From Kistimonas sp964291485 (GTDB lineage Bacteria > Pseudomonadota > Gammaproteobacteria > Pseudomonadales > Endozoicomonadaceae), in NCBI GenBank assembly GCA_964291485.2, contig OZ220224.1, positions 1,922,001-1,986,000 on the forward strand: DNA of 64,000 nt. The letters are read 5' to 3'. Below, piece after piece: positions 1-8,661 of this stretch (the stretch's first letter is position 1; every line of letters begins with the position of its first letter). The notes under the pieces are model-generated. The model was given only the letters and a program-made list of their open reading frames with translations, was not told the origin of the DNA and searched no databases. Both the position numbers and the translations under genes were made by a program.

Positions 1-66
1 GATGCTGAAACCATGCCGGTGGATACTTATGTTGATACGCTCACCATCATGGTTGCACCGGACTAG
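1..66 (+). CDS. C-terminal fragment of an upstream gene (possibly SCPU/pilin-like)
   Basis: An open frame enters from the left edge and ends at TAG (64-66), giving 21 residues ending YVDTLTIMVAPD. The G/D-x-Y-x-DTLT-[IV] pattern resembles the last beta strand of spore-coat-U (SCPU) or Csu-type secreted pilus subunits. The fragment is too short to be sure, and it does not look like FlgA, the usual neighbour of flgB. Confidence 0.4.
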   Translation, partial: DAETMPVDTYVDTLTIMVAPD

Positions 67-100
67 AGTTTGTCCGGTGCGCCCGCTTGTCCCTACGTGG

Positions 101-346
101 CTAACGCTTCCCTTGACCTGCCGATAGCAGGCGCCGTACATATTTCTTCCGATGGCTGAAACGCCAGCCTGCGCCGTATACGGATTCGGATGTTGTCAGT
201 ATTCTTTCCCCTTTTATGATCGTGATGAAACCCTTGGCAAACACAATATAGGGCGCCAAATAAGCGGGCTTTTGTAGAGGGGCAACCTCGGGCAATACAT
301 CTAGCATTTCTCTTTTATGAACGACTTGGGTGGTATTTTGAGTCAA
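101..346 (-). CDS. Possible small protein, unrecognised
   Basis: This minus-strand frame of 81 aa begins at TTG, with a weak AGAAG-like element upstream, and lies in the 389-bp gap before flgB. The product is basic at its C-terminus and has one hydrophobic stretch (YLAPYIVFAKGFITII). I recognise no family; FlgM and FlgN were considered and do not fit. It may be a chance frame. Apart from it I see nothing clear in 67-455, and no convincing sigma-54 or sigma-28 promoter. Confidence 0.2.
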   Translation of the reverse strand: MTQNTTQVVHKREMLDVLPEVAPLQKPAYLAPYIVFAKGFITIIKGERILTTSESVYGAGWRFSHRKKYVRRLLSAGQGKR

Positions 347-455
347 TCACTTCTATATACAGAGTGCTGGCTTTATGTCACTGACGTATAACGCATAGCC
401 AGTTGACCCTTTTTCATTCATTGGTTCAGTTTGTTCCCACCTTTGTGATAACGCG

Positions 456-851
456 ATGACCATTCATTTTGACCAGGCACTCGGGAATCAGGCAGAAGCA
501 CTGGTTTTTAGAAGCGCTCGCAGTGCCATACTGGCAGGTAACCTGGTGAACCAGGAAACCCCTGGCTATCGTGCACGGGATCTTTTATTCGAACATCTGC
601 TTCAGGTTGAGGGTACTCATCAGCGCATGGTGAGAACAAATCCAAAGCATCTTTCCGAGAGGGGAGCGCTGGATACTTATCCGGACGAGGTGATCAGGGC
701 GCCTGTGCAAACCCCGCTCAACGGCAATTCGGTTGAGCCGGAAAGGGAACAGTTGGCCTTTATGCGCAATGCGACTGATTTCAACCGTGGTCTCTCTTTT
801 CTCCGCGCCCGGCTTAACGGGTTATCCCTGGCCATCAATGGTTCCCAGTAA
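456..851 (+). CDS. flgB: Flagellar basal-body proximal rod protein FlgB
   Basis: The 131-aa product is the usual FlgB length. FlgB is the most proximal rod subunit of the flagellar axial structure and is exported by the flagellar type III apparatus. The N-terminal rod signature is visible as NLVNQETPGYRARD (family pattern N-x-AN-x-TPGY-KA-RD), and the C-terminal helix ends near FLRARLNGLSLAINGSQ. It is the first gene of the cluster and lies 22 bp ahead of flgC. The Shine-Dalgarno sequence is weak, but the ATG fits the family N-terminus. Confidence 0.95.
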   Translation: MTIHFDQALGNQAEALVFRSARSAILAGNLVNQETPGYRARDLLFEHLLQVEGTHQRMVRTNPKHLSERGALDTYPDEVIRAPVQTPLNGNSVEPEREQLAFMRNATDFNRGLSFLRARLNGLSLAINGSQ

Positions 852-873
852 GCCCGTCTGTGAGGTGTAACGT

Positions 874-1290
874 ATGTCATTCTCTGCGGTGTATGACATT
901 GCCGGCCAGTCGATGGCGGCTCAGACGATCCGGATGAATACCGTTGCCAGCAACCTGGCCAATGCCCGGTCGGTCGCGGCAAACAAGGCGGACATCTATC
1001 GAGAGCGTGATGTTGTCTTTCGTGCTGCACCGGTCGGTGGTGGACGTCAGTCGGCGTTTGGTGTCACCGTCAGTGATGTGCTCAGGAATGAGCGTCCGGC
1101 TGAGCAACGTTACCAGCCGGGCCATCCCCTTGCGGACAATAATGGCATTGTGTATTACGCCAACGTCAACACGGTGGAACAGATGGTGGCCATGATGGCG
1201 GCGTCGCGACAGTTTGAAGCCACGGTATCGGTGCTGGGCACGACCCGGCGCATGCAGGATCAGCTGGTTGAACTGGTGAGTCTCCGGTAG
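874..1290 (+). CDS. flgC: Flagellar basal-body rod protein FlgC
   Basis: This 138-aa protein begins MSFSAVYDIAGQSMAAQ and has the rod/hook N-terminal signature RMNTVASNLANARS. Its C-terminal half contains NVNTVEQMVAMMAASRQFEA, the conserved FlgC/FlgG-type terminal helix. FlgC builds the proximal rod with FlgB and FlgF. A good GAGGTG ribosome-binding site precedes the ATG. The stop is two bases before flgD, so the two are surely co-transcribed. Confidence 0.95.
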   Translation: MSFSAVYDIAGQSMAAQTIRMNTVASNLANARSVAANKADIYRERDVVFRAAPVGGGRQSAFGVTVSDVLRNERPAEQRYQPGHPLADNNGIVYYANVNTVEQMVAMMAASRQFEATVSVLGTTRRMQDQLVELVSLR

Positions 1291-1292
1291 TC

Positions 1293-1943
1293 ATGGCCAT
1301 GTTAACCGAGCCGTTGTCCGGCCATGGAGCAATAGCGGATACCGCAGCCCGGCCGGGCAAAGCTGAGGATCTCGGCAAACAGGATTTCATGAAGCTGCTG
1401 GTTGCCCAGATCCGTAACCAGGATCCCCTGAATCCGTCCGACAGTACGCAGATGGTGACCCAGCTGGCCCAGTTTGCCGGGGTGGAATCTCTGGCCGATA
1501 TCCGTTCATCCATGTATGGGGTGAGTGGTGGGCTGCAGGTGCTTCAGGCAGCAGGGCTCGCGGGGCGGCGGGTCAGCGTGAATACCGATCAACTGTTGCT
1601 GTCCCAAGACAGCCGGGATCTTGCCATTGAAGTGGACACAGATGAGCCCATCGGCGCTCGGGTAACCTTCATGCTGACGGATGCAATGGGGCAGCCCGCA
1701 GCCGTGCGTGAGCTGTCTTGTTCCGGGCGTGACCCGCTAAGGTTCAGCCTGAAAGAGATCGGGGGCGAATCGCTGCCGGATGGCGTCTATTTCGTGTCAG
1801 CCGCCTCAGAACAGGTGCCGTTGCCGGTATCCGTCAATAGTCGTGTTAACAGTGTTTCGCTATCAGCGGATCGAGGGGGGACATTGTTACAGCTGGCAGG
1901 TGTCGGCCCGGTGCCTGCTTCATTTGTGCGCAAAATTGAGTAG
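1293..1943 (+). CDS. flgD: Flagellar hook assembly scaffold FlgD
   Basis: FlgD forms the temporary cap on which hook protein FlgE polymerises. The 216-aa product has the strongly conserved N-terminal block FMKLLVAQIRNQDPLNP, followed by DSTQMVTQLAQFAGVESL (residues about 30-65). A beta-rich FlgD Ig-like/TUDOR region follows. It starts two bases after the flgC stop and is followed by flgE after 35 bp. Confidence 0.95.
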   Translation: MAMLTEPLSGHGAIADTAARPGKAEDLGKQDFMKLLVAQIRNQDPLNPSDSTQMVTQLAQFAGVESLADIRSSMYGVSGGLQVLQAAGLAGRRVSVNTDQLLLSQDSRDLAIEVDTDEPIGARVTFMLTDAMGQPAAVRELSCSGRDPLRFSLKEIGGESLPDGVYFVSAASEQVPLPVSVNSRVNSVSLSADRGGTLLQLAGVGPVPASFVRKIE

Positions 1944-1978
1944 TCCCTGGTACACACGCATGGTCGTGAGGTAGTGCG

Positions 1979-3232
1979 ATGTCCATGAATATCGGAGTGA
2001 GCGGTCTGAAGGCGGCTCAACAGGAACTGGATGTAACCGGCCACAATATCGCCAATGTCGATGTGGTGGGCTTTAAATCCTTTCGCAGTATGTTCGCTGA
2101 TGTATACGCGGAATCCGGCGGCAAGATGGCGCAGGTGTCCGGTGTCCTGACCCAGGGCACCTCGCAGCGCTTTAACCAGGGCATACTGCAGACCACCGGT
2201 AATTCACTGGATATGGGGATCGAAGGCAGTGGTTTTTTTGTGCTGTCAGGCGACGGTAACACGTTCTATTCCCGTGCGGGCTATTTTGGGCTGAATCGTC
2301 ATGATGACCTGGTCAATAACCAGGGATTTAAAGTTCAGGGATTTCAGGTGGATGACAAGGGGGAAGTGGTAACCGGTGCACTGGGTGATATTCATATTGA
2401 GAGAAAAAGCATACCCGCCCGGGCAACGTCACATATCAGTGCCGCCATCAATCTTGATGCCCGCGATTCAACGATTCCGGCAATGGTCTTCGAGCAACAG
2501 CAACCTTCCAGCTACAACTGGGCCACCACGTTTGGACTCTACGACAGTTTGGGAGTGCCACATCAGCTGACCCTGTTTACCGTGTTGGCGGACAGAGACA
2601 ACAGCACCTGGGATCTGTTTTACCGGCTTGATGACACGATGTTAGAAGATATCTCTGATCCTGCCAATCCGGTATTCCGGAAAGACCAACTGGTCTTCAA
2701 CGGGGATGGATCCATCAAATCCGGCGGTTTGATCACACTGGATGGTACGGATACCAAGCTGACGGGGCTGGAACCGGGAGGCGGTGCTTTGCCATTAGTG
2801 CTGAACCTTGATCTCTCTTTAACCACGCAGTTCGGTCAGGATTATTCCATTGCGGCCATCAATCAGGATGGTTTCACCTCCGGTAAAATGAATGCGGTGC
2901 AGGTAGATACCGGCGGTCTTGTTCAGGTGTTGTATTCCAATGGCCTGAAGGCCACCCAGGGGCAGGTAGCGCTGGCAACTTTCACCAATGAAAACGGTCT
3001 GGTCGCGACAGGCAACAGCAGCTGGCAGGCGACAAGGGATGCAGGTGATCCTACCTATAGCGAGTCAGGTACCGGTGGTGCCGGTGTCATTAATGCACAG
3101 CGGCTGGAATCATCCAATGTAGATTTGTCGTCTGAGTTGGTTCAACTGATTGTGGCCCAGCGAAACTATCAGGCCAATGCCCGTACCCTGAAGGCCGAAG
3201 ATGTGGTGATGCAGGCACTGCTCACAGTGTAA
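1979..3232 (+). CDS. flgE: Flagellar hook protein FlgE
   Basis: The 417-aa product has the hook N-terminus MNIGVSGLKAAQQELDVTG, then HNIANVDVVGFKSFRS. The C-terminal signature is SSNVDLSSELVQLIVAQR followed by NYQANARTLKAEDVV. The length suits a typical gammaproteobacterial hook subunit. A GAGG motif (positions about 1968-1971) precedes the ATG; an alternative ATG lies two codons downstream. The hook joins rod and filament outside the outer membrane. Confidence 0.96.
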   Translation: MSMNIGVSGLKAAQQELDVTGHNIANVDVVGFKSFRSMFADVYAESGGKMAQVSGVLTQGTSQRFNQGILQTTGNSLDMGIEGSGFFVLSGDGNTFYSRAGYFGLNRHDDLVNNQGFKVQGFQVDDKGEVVTGALGDIHIERKSIPARATSHISAAINLDARDSTIPAMVFEQQQPSSYNWATTFGLYDSLGVPHQLTLFTVLADRDNSTWDLFYRLDDTMLEDISDPANPVFRKDQLVFNGDGSIKSGGLITLDGTDTKLTGLEPGGGALPLVLNLDLSLTTQFGQDYSIAAINQDGFTSGKMNAVQVDTGGLVQVLYSNGLKATQGQVALATFTNENGLVATGNSSWQATRDAGDPTYSESGTGGAGVINAQRLESSNVDLSSELVQLIVAQRNYQANARTLKAEDVVMQALLTV

Positions 3233-3280
3233 CGTTGCTCAGTCCGGAAACCGCCTAACCGCCAGAAGTGAGTGCATGTC

Positions 3281-4027
3281 ATGGATTATGGTGTTTACCT
3301 GAGTGCCGGTGCTGCATGGCAGACCATGCTCGCCCAGCAGACCCATGCGTCAAATCTGGCGAATGCCGAGACAACCGGCTTTCGTTCCGATTTCAACTGG
3401 ACCGGTGAGCGTGCGTTTAATCTTGCTGGGGTAGAAGGCCGCATACCCGGTACCCGCACTGGCGCCGAGATGCAGTTAAAAGGCAGTCGGCTGGTACCTG
3501 GCGACAACCAGTGGAGTGGCCGGGAGCTGGATGCAGCGATTGTCGGTGAGGGCTGGTTTGTCGTGCAGTCCCCGACAGGGGATGAAGCTTATACCCGGGG
3601 CGGTAACTTTGTCGTCAATGGTTTCGGCGAGCTGGTCACCAGTGCCGGGCTGCCCGTGCTCGGTGAAGACGGCCTGATGGTGTTGCCGGTTTTCAGCGGT
3701 TTGCAGATTGCCCGCGACGGTATGATCACCGTAGTCGTGGAAGGGGGTGACCTGGTGGAAGTCGGCCGGTTACGGCGGGTGAATCCGCCACAGGAAACAC
3801 TGCAGAAAGGGACGGACGGCCTGTTCCGTTACACCGGCCCCGGTGCTGTGCCCGACGACCCTGATGTAGCCGTACTGGGGGGGGCGCTGGAACAGAGTAA
3901 TGTCAATTCCATTGAAGAAATCGCGGATTACCTGCAGCTTTCCCGGGAGTTTGAATTGCAGGTGAAGGCGATTCGTACGTTTGACCAGATAGCCGCCCGG
4001 GGCAATGAACTGCTGCGATCTTCCTGA
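3281..4027 (+). CDS. flgF: Flagellar basal-body rod protein FlgF
   Basis: The 248-aa product has the FlgF/FlgG rod architecture: MDYGVYLSAGAAWQTMLAQQ, then THASNLANAETTGFRSDF, a middle beta domain (YTRGGNFVVNGFGELVTSAG), and a C-terminal helix with QSNVNSIEEIADYLQLSREF. I chose the ATG at 3281 over the in-frame GTG at 3272 because an AGAAGTGAG ribosome site (3264-3272) ends 8 bases before the ATG and would overlap the GTG. FlgF links the proximal and distal rod. Confidence 0.93.
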   Translation: MDYGVYLSAGAAWQTMLAQQTHASNLANAETTGFRSDFNWTGERAFNLAGVEGRIPGTRTGAEMQLKGSRLVPGDNQWSGRELDAAIVGEGWFVVQSPTGDEAYTRGGNFVVNGFGELVTSAGLPVLGEDGLMVLPVFSGLQIARDGMITVVVEGGDLVEVGRLRRVNPPQETLQKGTDGLFRYTGPGAVPDDPDVAVLGGALEQSNVNSIEEIADYLQLSREFELQVKAIRTFDQIAARGNELLRSS

Positions 4028-4056
4028 AACGCCAGACGTATTGAGGTACCTGTCTG

Positions 4057-4842
4057 ATGCATCCGGCACTGTGGGTCAGTATGACCGGGTTGTCCGCCCA
4101 GGACTATAACCTATCAACGTCGTCTAACAACCTGGCCAATATTGATACCGTTGGGTTCAAGAAAAACCGGGTCACCTTCGAGGATCTGTTTTACCAGGTG
4201 CTGCGACAGCCGGGCGCCAAGGCGGATGAGACCAATGACCTGCCGTCCGGGCAACAGCAGGGCACGGGTGTTCGGATTGTGGCCAGCCAGAAGGTGTTCA
4301 GCGGCGGCAATCTCCAAACCACGACGCAGCCCCTTGATCTGGCCATCTCCGGCCATGGCTTTTTCCAGGTGCAGTTACCGGACGGGACATCCGCCTATAC
4401 GCGGAATGGCCAGTTTCAGCTGAATGCTGACGGCAATATGGTCATGGCATCCGGCCTGCCACTGGAGCCGGCCATCACGATTCCGCAGGAAGCCCTGAAT
4501 ATCACGATCGGGGAAGACGGCACCGTCAGTGTTTCCGTGTCCGGTGAGGTGGAGCCCCGTAATGTCGGCCAGATCACCCTGACGAATTTTATCAATCCCA
4601 CCGGGCTTGAAGCCCGGGGCGGCAATATTTTCGTGGAAACGGTTGCCAGCGGTGATGCCATTGAAGGTGCGCCCGGTGAGAACGGCCTGGGCCTGGTGAA
4701 GCAGTACACGCTGGAAGCCTCCAATGTTCAGGCAGTGGAAGAACTGGTGAACCTGATCGTAGCTCAGCGTTCCTACGAGATGAACACCCGGGCCATCAAG
4801 GCGACGGATGACATGATGGAATTTCTGATTCGCTCCTCATAG
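4057..4842 (+). CDS. flgG: Flagellar distal rod protein FlgG
   Basis: This 261-aa protein begins MHPALWVSMTGLSAQDYNLS, close to the FlgG consensus, and has the distal-rod insertion YQVLRQPGA followed by GQQQGTGVR, which separates FlgG from hook protein. The C-terminus EELVNLIVAQRSYEMNTRAI is diagnostic. FlgG forms the driveshaft section through the L and P rings. GAGG upstream of the ATG serves as ribosome site. Confidence 0.96.
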   Translation: MHPALWVSMTGLSAQDYNLSTSSNNLANIDTVGFKKNRVTFEDLFYQVLRQPGAKADETNDLPSGQQQGTGVRIVASQKVFSGGNLQTTTQPLDLAISGHGFFQVQLPDGTSAYTRNGQFQLNADGNMVMASGLPLEPAITIPQEALNITIGEDGTVSVSVSGEVEPRNVGQITLTNFINPTGLEARGGNIFVETVASGDAIEGAPGENGLGLVKQYTLEASNVQAVEELVNLIVAQRSYEMNTRAIKATDDMMEFLIRSS

Positions 4843-4851
4843 GCACGGTGT

Positions 4852-5541
4852 ATGAAACCACTGGCGGCAAGACTGTGGATACTGTGGGTGCTGATGATGC
4901 TCAGTGGTTGCCAGTTGTCGCCCATGACGGGGCCGATCGAGGAGTCGAGTGAATTGCCTGATATTCCCCCTTCCCGCTATAGCGCATCACCCGGCAGCCT
5001 GTTTCGGGGACCGGCGTCCGCCAGTTTGTTTGAAGATCGGCGCGCCTACCGGGAAGGCGACATCCTGACTGTTGTACTGGCTGAACTGACCCGTTCCAGC
5101 AAGGCCGCGGATACCTCGATTGGTAAAAACAGCGCCATCAATATGCCCGACCCCGTGCTGTTTGGCCGGACCGGCGCCAGGCTATTGGGCAGCGAATGGT
5201 CGTTGCAGAACTCCATGGATATGAAACGCAACTTCAGTGGCAAGGCCAGTAATGAGCAGAACAACCTGTTGACCGGCTACGTGAGTGTTGTCGTACAACA
5301 GGTGCTCGATAACGGCAGTCTTTATGTGAAAGGGCACAAACAGATCCGGCTCGGGCAGGGCGATGAAATTATTTACCTGAGTGGTCTTGTACGGCCTGAA
5401 GATATCACGCTGGACAACCGGGTATCCTCCCTGCGGCTGGCAAATGCCAAGATCAGCTATACCGGCAAGGGGGATATGGCCGAGGCCAATGTCATGGGAT
5501 GGATGGGACGCTTCTTTAACAGCCGGTGGTCGCCGTTTTGA
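4852..5541 (+). CDS. flgH: Flagellar L-ring lipoprotein FlgH
   Basis: The 229-aa product carries a lipoprotein signal peptide with lipobox LSGC (Cys at about residue 20). The mature part shows the FlgH pattern DRRAYREGDILTVVLAE, then KNSAINMPDP, NEQNNLLTGYVSVVVQQVL and LYVKGHKQIRLGQGDE. FlgH forms the outer-membrane L ring, the bushing around the distal rod. It starts 9 bp after flgG and its stop is two bases before the flgI ATG. Confidence 0.95.
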   Translation: MKPLAARLWILWVLMMLSGCQLSPMTGPIEESSELPDIPPSRYSASPGSLFRGPASASLFEDRRAYREGDILTVVLAELTRSSKAADTSIGKNSAINMPDPVLFGRTGARLLGSEWSLQNSMDMKRNFSGKASNEQNNLLTGYVSVVVQQVLDNGSLYVKGHKQIRLGQGDEIIYLSGLVRPEDITLDNRVSSLRLANAKISYTGKGDMAEANVMGWMGRFFNSRWSPF

Positions 5542-5543
5542 TA

Positions 5544-6647
5544 ATGAAAGCGGCGGGTCTTTTTACCGTGTTGGTTCAGTGGCTTTTTTGCCTGACCCTG
5601 CAGGCGATGCCATTGCTGGACCTGGTGACACCGGAAGGGACCCGGAAAAATCAGCTGGTGGGCTATGGGCTGGTCGTCGGCTTACAGGGTTCCGGTGACC
5701 AGACCCGGCAGACCCAGTTTACCGCGCAATCGGTGAATAACCTGCTGAGACAGTTTGGCGTGCAGTTGCCGGAAGGCGCCGAGCCCCGGCTGAAGAATGT
5801 CGCGGCGGTCAGTGTTCATACGACACTGGATACATATGTGCGCCCAGGGCAGGCATTGGATGTGGTGGTGTCGTCCATTGGTGATGCCAAGAGCCTGCGA
5901 GGCGGCAGTTTGCTGGCGACACCACTGAAAGGCCTTGACGGGAATGTGTATGCGATTGCCCAGGGGAGCTTGGTGGTCGGTGGTGTCACGGCGGAAGGCG
6001 CCAGTGGCAGCAAGGCGACGGTGAATATTACCACAGTGGGCCGTATCCCCGGCGGTGCAGTAGTTGAACGTTCAGTGATTCCGTTGTTTGACGACTATGG
6101 CCAGATCATGCTGAACCTGAATGAGACGGGTTTTCGGCAGGCGCGCTTGATCGTCAATGCCATTGACCGGGAGTTTGGCCAGGGAACCGCCCATGCGATT
6201 GATGCAGCCCGGGTGGCGGTGTCGGCCCCCTACGATACGGATCAGCGGGTGGCGTTCATGTCGCGGCTGGAGAGCCTGACCATTCCCCAGGTGGAATTGC
6301 CGGCCCGGGTCGTGATTAACCCAAGAACCGGCACGGTGGTGATTGGGCAGAATGTCCGGATACGGCCGGTGGCGGTGAGTCACGGCAGCCTGGTCGTCAC
6401 GGTGTCGGAAGAGCCGCAGGTCAGTCAGCCGGGCATGTTTTCCCGTGGGCAGACTACCACGGTGCCGCGCAGTGAAGTACAGATCAGCGAGCAGAAGGGC
6501 ACGATTTATGAATTGCCGGATAGCCCGAAGCTCAGTGATGTCGTCAGTGCGTTGAACAGTGTGGGCGCGACACCCAGTGAACTGATGTCCATTCTTCAGG
6601 CATTCAGGCAGGCCGGCGCGCTGGAAGCCGAGATTGATGTGCTCTGA
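5544..6647 (+). CDS. flgI: Flagellar P-ring protein FlgI
   Basis: The 367-aa periplasmic product has a Sec signal peptide (MKAAGLFTVLVQWLFCLTLQA) and then the near-invariant FlgI start of RKNQLVGYGLVVGLQGSGDQ. The C-terminus ELPDSPKLSDVVSALNSVGA, then TPSELMSILQA, is the family signature. I prefer ATG 5544 to the GTG at 5526, because it gives a clean signal peptide and sits two bases after the flgH stop. FlgI assembles the P ring in the peptidoglycan layer. Confidence 0.95.
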   Translation: MKAAGLFTVLVQWLFCLTLQAMPLLDLVTPEGTRKNQLVGYGLVVGLQGSGDQTRQTQFTAQSVNNLLRQFGVQLPEGAEPRLKNVAAVSVHTTLDTYVRPGQALDVVVSSIGDAKSLRGGSLLATPLKGLDGNVYAIAQGSLVVGGVTAEGASGSKATVNITTVGRIPGGAVVERSVIPLFDDYGQIMLNLNETGFRQARLIVNAIDREFGQGTAHAIDAARVAVSAPYDTDQRVAFMSRLESLTIPQVELPARVVINPRTGTVVIGQNVRIRPVAVSHGSLVVTVSEEPQVSQPGMFSRGQTTTVPRSEVQISEQKGTIYELPDSPKLSDVVSALNSVGATPSELMSILQAFRQAGALEAEIDVL

Positions 6648-6667
6648 AAGCCATCCTCGAGGAGTTC

Positions 6668-6973
6668 ATGAATACGTTAATGTCCTTGTCAGAACCGCCC
6701 GCATTGGCCACACCGTCAGCGCAGGTCATGGGTGACTCTAAGACAGATGCAAGTGCGGTGGTTGAGGGATTTGAAACGCTACTCTGGCAGGAATTGCTGA
6801 ACAGCATGCACCGTACGACGGATGCTATTAAATCCGGCGATAACGCGCTGTTGCCGGATCGCAGCTGGGCCGATGACTGGCTGTCGGGCATCTGGGCGCA
6901 GGCCATGACCCGGCACAGTCAAACCGGTCTCTCCGACCACATGCTCCGGCAGTTACGGATTGAAGCACCATGA
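6668..6973 (+). CDS. flgJ: FlgJ-type rod-binding protein, short form without muramidase domain
   Basis: The 101-aa product matches only the N-terminal rod-capping domain of FlgJ, with a core around GFETLLWQELLNSMHRTTDA and the C-terminal LSDHMLRQLRIEAP. The C-terminal glucosaminidase (muramidase) domain found in most gammaproteobacterial FlgJ proteins (about 300 aa) is absent. Single-domain FlgJ is known in other lineages, where a separate lytic enzyme opens the peptidoglycan. The ribosome site is GAGGAG, and the stop overlaps the flgK start (ATGA). Confidence 0.85.
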   Translation: MNTLMSLSEPPALATPSAQVMGDSKTDASAVVEGFETLLWQELLNSMHRTTDAIKSGDNALLPDRSWADDWLSGIWAQAMTRHSQTGLSDHMLRQLRIEAP

Positions 6974-8622
6974 ACCTTCTGGATATCGGGCTCAGCGGCC
7001 TGAACAGTGCCCGCACCCGGCTTGAAACGGCCGGGCACAACGTCGCCAATGTAGCGGTTCAGGGTTTCAGCCGTCGTGAAGTCCTGCAATCAAGCTGTGA
7101 ACTGTATCCCGCGGATCAACAGGTCATGCTGGCGGGTACGCGCATTGATGATATCCGGCGGGTGACGAGTGATTTCCTGGTCGACCAGCGTCATGCAACC
7201 TCGGCAGACTATGGCGATGCCAATGAATTCAGTGATTACCTGAAGCGATTGGATGCCTATCTGGGCAATGATTACACCGGCGTATCGTCTTCGGTCGAAC
7301 GGTTTGTCAGTGCCTTGAGTGCGGCCGAAGCGGAGCCAGCCTCGACCGCTTACCGACAGCAGATTATCAGCGAAGCGGCTGCCATGGCCGTGAAATTCAA
7401 CAATCTTGGACGGGTATTGGTGGATTTCAGCCAGCAGGTGGATGACCAGCTGGGGGCGATATCGGCGGAGGCGTCAGCACTCTCGGACAGTGTGGCGACG
7501 TTGAACCGCACTATTCGGGATGGTTACAGCCGCGGAACCCATGTTGCTGACCTGGAAGACCAGCGGGATCAGTTGATTAACCAGTTAACAACACGGGTTG
7601 GTGTACAGAGTCTGCGTCAGCCAGACGGGATGATCAGTCTGTTTTTCCGCTCCGGTCAGTCGCTGGTGCAGGGCGAGTGTGGTTTTGGGTTAATGATGCC
7701 GCACAGTGCACCCGATGCCATGGCGATTCAGCCTCAGCTGAACAGGGACGGCTCCCTGGAACCGTTACGAACGGACAGTGGCGAACTGCATGGGCTGGCG
7801 CGTTTCCGGTCCGAGGTGTTACTGCCGGCATTGAATACGCTGGGCTGGCAGGCTGCCATTATCAGTGCTGGCAACAATAGGATTCTGGCCGAAGGACAAG
7901 ATTTGTCTGGCAATCCCGGGGCTGCGCTATTCAATGATGTGAATGCCGCCGACGCCTGTCGTGCCCGGGTGATTCCTGAACAGGTCTCAGGCAGCACCAC
8001 GGCGACGCTTGCCGTGGATACGGCGCAACTGGCTGAGTTGAAACCCAGTGACTACAGGCTGTGGGTGACAGAACAGGGCGGGCAGTTGACTTATACCGTC
8101 CAGAACATGATGGAGGACCGGGAGGTCGCATCCGGCACACTGGATGCGACAACGACTACCCGTGTGACCTTTGAAGGATTAGTACTGGAGCTGTCGCCGG
8201 GTTCCAAAAAAGACGACAGTTATCTGTTGACTCCCTGGCGCAATGAAACCGCTGCCATTCGAACCGTATTGTCGGAACCGGATCGCCTGGGGTTAGCCGC
8301 TACGGGTAATGGCCCCGGTGACAACAGTAATCTCTCACACCTGATGACGTTCATGCAGTCAGAACGTTTCAGTGCGGGTACCTTGCCGGAGTCCTCTGAC
8401 CGATTACTGGGGCGCATCGCGACCCGCAGCTGGCAGGCGACACAGCAGGCGGAATCCCTCGGTTTGCTGAAGCAGGAAGCGGATTCGGCCTGGGAGTCAC
8501 GCAGCGGGGTTAACCTGGATGAGGAGGCGGGTGACCTGATGCGTTTCCAGCAGCATTACCAGGGCAATGCCCGGGTGCTGTCGGCTGCACAACGGGTGCT
8601 GGATACGTTGTTATCACTCTAG
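6970..8622 (+). CDS. flgK: Flagellar hook-associated protein 1, FlgK
   Basis: The 550-aa product has the hook-associated N-terminus MNLLDIGLSGLNSARTRLET, then AGHNVANVAVQGFSRR. The C-terminus is NLDEEAGDLMRFQQHYQGNA, then RVLSAAQRVLDTLLSL, as in FlgK. FlgK is the first hook-filament junction protein. The gene overlaps flgJ by four bases (translational coupling) and is followed by flgL. Confidence 0.96.
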   Translation: MNLLDIGLSGLNSARTRLETAGHNVANVAVQGFSRREVLQSSCELYPADQQVMLAGTRIDDIRRVTSDFLVDQRHATSADYGDANEFSDYLKRLDAYLGNDYTGVSSSVERFVSALSAAEAEPASTAYRQQIISEAAAMAVKFNNLGRVLVDFSQQVDDQLGAISAEASALSDSVATLNRTIRDGYSRGTHVADLEDQRDQLINQLTTRVGVQSLRQPDGMISLFFRSGQSLVQGECGFGLMMPHSAPDAMAIQPQLNRDGSLEPLRTDSGELHGLARFRSEVLLPALNTLGWQAAIISAGNNRILAEGQDLSGNPGAALFNDVNAADACRARVIPEQVSGSTTATLAVDTAQLAELKPSDYRLWVTEQGGQLTYTVQNMMEDREVASGTLDATTTTRVTFEGLVLELSPGSKKDDSYLLTPWRNETAAIRTVLSEPDRLGLAATGNGPGDNSNLSHLMTFMQSERFSAGTLPESSDRLLGRIATRSWQATQQAESLGLLKQEADSAWESRSGVNLDEEAGDLMRFQQHYQGNARVLSAAQRVLDTLLSL

Positions 8623-8661
8623 GAAACAGGGCTGCATGGCGCTGGCAAGAGAGGTTGTATC

